Below are positions 60,351 to 64,000 of a DNA stretch of 64,000 nucleotides, one piece after another. Made by a program: the position numbers and the translations under genes. Within the stretch, counting starts at the first letter, position 1; each line of letters starts with the position of its first letter. Origin of the DNA: Leptospira neocaledonica (GTDB lineage: Bacteria > Spirochaetota > Leptospiria > Leptospirales > Leptospiraceae); the NCBI RefSeq assembly GCF_002812205.1, contig NZ_NPEA01000001.1, positions 248,001-312,000 of the forward strand, written 5' to 3'. The notes beneath the pieces were generated by a model. It ran no database searches and was not told the origin of the DNA. It saw nothing but the letters and a program-made list of their open reading frames with translations.

Positions 60351-61097
60351 ATGAACTATCTTATTTTGGATCCCTCTCAGAAAGCAGATTCTGGGGAATT
60401 CAAGATCTTGAATAAGGATCGGATCAATCATATTCTGAAAATTCTGCAAAAGAAAAAAGGTGATAAGATCAAAGCAGGTCTCCTAAATACTAGTTTAGGG
60501 ATCTTTAAAATTCTACAAGTTTCCTCTGAAGAAATTTTTGGATCTTACATCCCCATTCTCCAACCTAAAAGAAGAAGTCCTGCTATTCATCTAATCGTCT
60601 CCGTACAAAGACCACCTACCGTGGAGAAAATCCTGGAACTTGCAGGCGTCTGGGGAATACATTCTCTGGAATTCAGACTTGCTACTCTTTCTAGAACCGA
60701 ATATCTCACCTCCCCTGTTTGGAAAGAGGAGAATCGTAGGGAAAAACTGATTTTAGGAATGGAACAAGGTGGTAATATTTTTCTTCCAGATATAGAACTC
60801 GGGTTTATTCCTCCGGGCAAAAAAACAAGTTTTGAGAAGAAGCAGTCCATTTCGGAAATAGTAACTTCTTCTTCCCGAAATTTTTTCTATTTGGATAAAA
60901 AAGGAAAATCCATCCAGAAGTTTAACCGTATGTCAGAAAAAGAATATTCTATCTTGGTAGGACCGGAACCTGGTTGGACAAAAGCAGAACTGGAAATATT
61001 CAGAAAATCAAATATTCCAGGGATAAGGCTTTCTTCTTCCGTTTTGAGATCGGAACAGGCAGTGTCCTTCTTTTTATCCCAATGGGAAAACTCATGA
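60351..61097 (+). CDS. rsmE: 16S rRNA (uracil1498-N3)-methyltransferase
   Basis: 248 residues of the SPOUT class. The N-terminal PUA-like part begins with the RINHILKILQKKKGDKIK segment near 23, and the C-terminal trefoil knot carries ILVGPEPGWTKAELEIF near 198 and IRLSSSVLRSEQAV near 228. It methylates U1498 in the small-subunit RNA. ATG 60351 lies seven bases after the previous stop. The gene converges on the outer-membrane protein gene. Confidence 0.95.
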   Translation: MNYLILDPSQKADSGEFKILNKDRINHILKILQKKKGDKIKAGLLNTSLGIFKILQVSSEEIFGSYIPILQPKRRSPAIHLIVSVQRPPTVEKILELAGVWGIHSLEFRLATLSRTEYLTSPVWKEENRREKLILGMEQGGNIFLPDIELGFIPPGKKTSFEKKQSISEIVTSSSRNFFYLDKKGKSIQKFNRMSEKEYSILVGPEPGWTKAELEIFRKSNIPGIRLSSSVLRSEQAVSFFLSQWENS

Positions 61098-61110
61098 ACC
61101 CTCGCTTAGA

Positions 61111-62787
61111 TTAGAAGGACAAAGAGTTAGAGAATAAAACCTTTTGCTCGTCTTGGGCAACGAAACTATTCGATGTGCTATCGTAGACCCATCTTCGGAT
61201 ATCCTGCACTCTAATCGAAATAAATCCTAGATTCAGAGCGGCTTCTATCGCACCGACCGAATTATCATCTACCTTGAATGCATCTTTGTTCTGATCAAAG
61301 TTTTTACGTGTATAATATCCGGAAATCATGAAGAAGGAGCCGATCGGAAAATACAATCCTAAGAAAAGCCTGGAGTTATTCGGTCCTGAATAATTCTCAT
61401 AGTTAGCTTCTACTGAAATCCTGTAAAAATTCAATACTACTGAAGTGAAATATCCTTTCAGTCTAGCCGCATCCGGATCCATGAGCTTAGCAGCTTCCAA
61501 TTTTGTCATTGGTAGTTGAGAATTTATATTCGACTGGTATCTTTCTATCTCGTAAAAGCTATCGAAATACATCGGAATATAATTTGCGTCCATATTCCTG
61601 TATTCAGGTTTAATCTTAGCATAAATATCTTTTCCACCAAAGCGAAACATAGCTCCCGTATGAGTTCCTTTGGAATTCAGCAGTTTGATCGTGTTTACGT
61701 CATAGTATGGGGTGATTTCTATATACTTTGTGCTGATGAGTTTGTATTCTGCGTCCATACCTTGGATGACTAATTTTTCGGACTGCTCTACCAATGGATT
61801 ATTATTGGAATCCAAACGTAAACGGCCTGTAGTATCGAATGCAAGTTGGGTCGGAGCCTTTGTGTCGAATGCCGTAGTATATCCGATCGAGAATCTATTA
61901 GCAAAATTATCCTGATTAAAAAACTCTTTTAGCTTTTCCTTACGAGATTCAGGCTTTTTCTCGATAGGGATCATTTCTTCTCTCATCTGGTGAGTCTTTT
62001 GATCTTCTACTAAGGCCCTATATTTCTCTCTGTCTTCCGGATCTACTCCAGCTTCTTCATAGACTTTTTTTCTACCGGCTTCATCCATTACATTCCCTTG
62101 TCCGAGCTGCAACATCCCGAACAACTGGGATCTTCCTGTAAATAGATCAAATAATTTGAATGCGATCGCAAATGGACGAACATATCCTCTTGCCGCACCT
62201 ATCTCATGAGTGTAAACTGAGTTTGTGAATACCTGTACTCCCCCATAATCGTTATTAAAATCAGCCATCAGACCCACATTATAAATGTCTATCCTTTGGT
62301 TGTTCACATAACGGTTTACGATCGTTCCGTGACCTATATACCCATCAAAAAGTTTTCCAGCATAAAAAGAGAAGGTTGTCTCCCCCGGTTTATAAAGCCC
62401 GTAGGTCCCGTACCAGATATTATTGATAAGCCTGAGATAATCACTTTTTTGGTCGTAGTCTATCTTACGGATGCTTCCTACTTTTAAGGTTGGATCTTTA
62501 GGATCCTGATCGTACGCAAGAAAGTTCATCGGAGCAGTGAGTGATAGTCCGAATTCTCCCCCAAAATTCAAATTTAAGGTAGGAGCAAGATATAGATAAT
62601 AATCGTTATTAAACTTGTTCACCCCCGCATCGAATGTAAACGGATCAGGAGGTTGCATATATTGTCTGCCAGGGGGCATCCAGAGTTGCGCCTCAAGTTC
62701 TTCTCCAGGTACTAGATAAAAGGTGAGAAGTAGAATTCCCGGAAGTATGAGAGATCTTCTAAATAAATTCAAAAAGTTTAATTTCAT
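61111..62787 (-). CDS. Outer-membrane beta-barrel protein (putative)
   Basis: 558 residues from ATG 62787; the frame continues to an ATG at 62844 but the extra 19 residues have no signal-like sequence. A signal peptide ends near LEAQLWMPP. The body has many Tyr/Phe-rich alternating strands, such as DYYLYLAPTLNLNFGGEFG and VVLNFYRISVEANYENYSG, ending in Phe (SNSLSF), the usual terminal residue of outer-membrane barrels. No family recognised; resembles large spirochaetal porin-like proteins. Confidence 0.8.
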   Translation of the reverse strand: MKLNFLNLFRRSLILPGILLLTFYLVPGEELEAQLWMPPGRQYMQPPDPFTFDAGVNKFNNDYYLYLAPTLNLNFGGEFGLSLTAPMNFLAYDQDPKDPTLKVGSIRKIDYDQKSDYLRLINNIWYGTYGLYKPGETTFSFYAGKLFDGYIGHGTIVNRYVNNQRIDIYNVGLMADFNNDYGGVQVFTNSVYTHEIGAARGYVRPFAIAFKLFDLFTGRSQLFGMLQLGQGNVMDEAGRKKVYEEAGVDPEDREKYRALVEDQKTHQMREEMIPIEKKPESRKEKLKEFFNQDNFANRFSIGYTTAFDTKAPTQLAFDTTGRLRLDSNNNPLVEQSEKLVIQGMDAEYKLISTKYIEITPYYDVNTIKLLNSKGTHTGAMFRFGGKDIYAKIKPEYRNMDANYIPMYFDSFYEIERYQSNINSQLPMTKLEAAKLMDPDAARLKGYFTSVVLNFYRISVEANYENYSGPNNSRLFLGLYFPIGSFFMISGYYTRKNFDQNKDAFKVDDNSVGAIEAALNLGFISIRVQDIRRWVYDSTSNSFVAQDEQKVLFSNSLSF

Positions 62788-63079
62788 ATTTGAGCCGGAA
62801 TTTCTCCCCGGACCGTATTTCAATTCATCCAAAAATAGTACCACTAGTATCGTATCAAATACGTGGAATCTAAATGACTTACCGATTCTACCAGAACCTT
62901 GCGTTGAAAAACCAATAAAACAGGAACATTTCTCGTATTTTAGAAAATATTTTCCAAAATCCCCAAGATTTCATTTCTTAAGGGATGAATTTTAGAAATA
63001 AATTTAAATTTCCTCTCCATTTGAACCATATCCGCTATAACGATTATTTCATCCTATTTATTAAATTTTAGATGGACAT

Positions 63080-63098
63080 TGTAGAATAAATTTCTACA
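63080..63098. repeat. Inverted repeat upstream of metY
   Basis: TGTAGAA (63080-63086) and TTCTACA (63092-63098) flank TAAAT, 24 bases before the metY ATG. The next pair outwards also matches at T/A positions, giving an operator-like symmetry. It may bind a regulator of methionine genes. I see no SAM riboswitch in the gap. Confidence 0.5.
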
Positions 63099-63118
63099 TT
63101 CAGTAAAAAGGAGCCTAA

Positions 63119-64000
<882 letters not shown>

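Overview
The window reads as a chromosomal segment of a spirochaete, most probably Leptospira. The evidence is a periplasmic-flagellum gene set (FliM, FliN and a secreted protein resembling the Leptospira sheath protein FcpB), many short-spaced lipoproteins with spirochaete-like lipoboxes, a SemiSWEET close to the known Leptospira type, and a metY-type methionine gene. Coding density is high. About 64 protein genes and two tRNAs fill the window and no gap between genes exceeds 300 bp. The longest gaps are 17092-17366 and 62845-63121. I saw no insertion sequence, prophage, CRISPR array or rRNA. Most genes are ordinary housekeeping genes, so I read this as core genome and not as an island.

Layout. 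1-17.1 kb: a 5'-truncated unknown gene, thrB, a Na+/solute symporter, an esterase, an SH3 protein, aspartate aminotransferase, an XPB-type helicase, an aldose-epimerase-like protein, SppA-like protease, MBOAT acyltransferase, an SpoIIE-type phosphatase, a protein with a FliG-like segment, glpK and a metallo-beta-lactamase-fold enzyme. 17.3-23 kb (+): a STAS protein, a GloB-like hydrolase, a mycothione-reductase-like flavoprotein, an ABC exporter, two BolA proteins and two glutaredoxins. 23-31.7 kb (-): a tightly coupled chain of ECF sigma factor, COG3146 acyltransferase-like protein, clpS, clpA, gamma-glutamyltransferase, gshA and a GshF-type ATP-grasp glutathione synthetase. A NrsF/DUF1109 anti-sigma-like membrane protein is divergent from the sigma gene.

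32.4-37.4 kb (-): leuC, leuD, an atypical cysteine-synthase-like gene and an SF1 helicase. 37.5-42 kb (-): glycosyltransferase, FliG-like protein, gmhA, ABC ATPase and an FHA protein. 42.1-47.4 kb: an O-antigen-ligase-like protein, tRNA-Leu and tRNA-Cys, a UPF0598 protein, a long (eukaryote-type) guaA, queF and semiSWEET. 47.4-54.5 kb: a FecR lipoprotein, a ferredoxin with a coupled 31-codon ORF, fliM, argH, a cyclophilin and a haem-binding protein. 54.6-64 kb: nfeD with two stomatins, fliN, an AAA ATPase, an fcpB-like gene, rsmE, an outer-membrane beta-barrel protein and a truncated metY.

The most system-like part is 18.7-32.4 kb. Glutathione synthesis and breakdown, a candidate disulfide reductase, glutaredoxins, BolA partners and ClpS/ClpA proteolysis all lie around one ECF-sigma/NrsF-type pair whose intergenic region carries a long inverted repeat. 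I propose a thiol/metal-stress locus. This is an inference from gene order and family knowledge.
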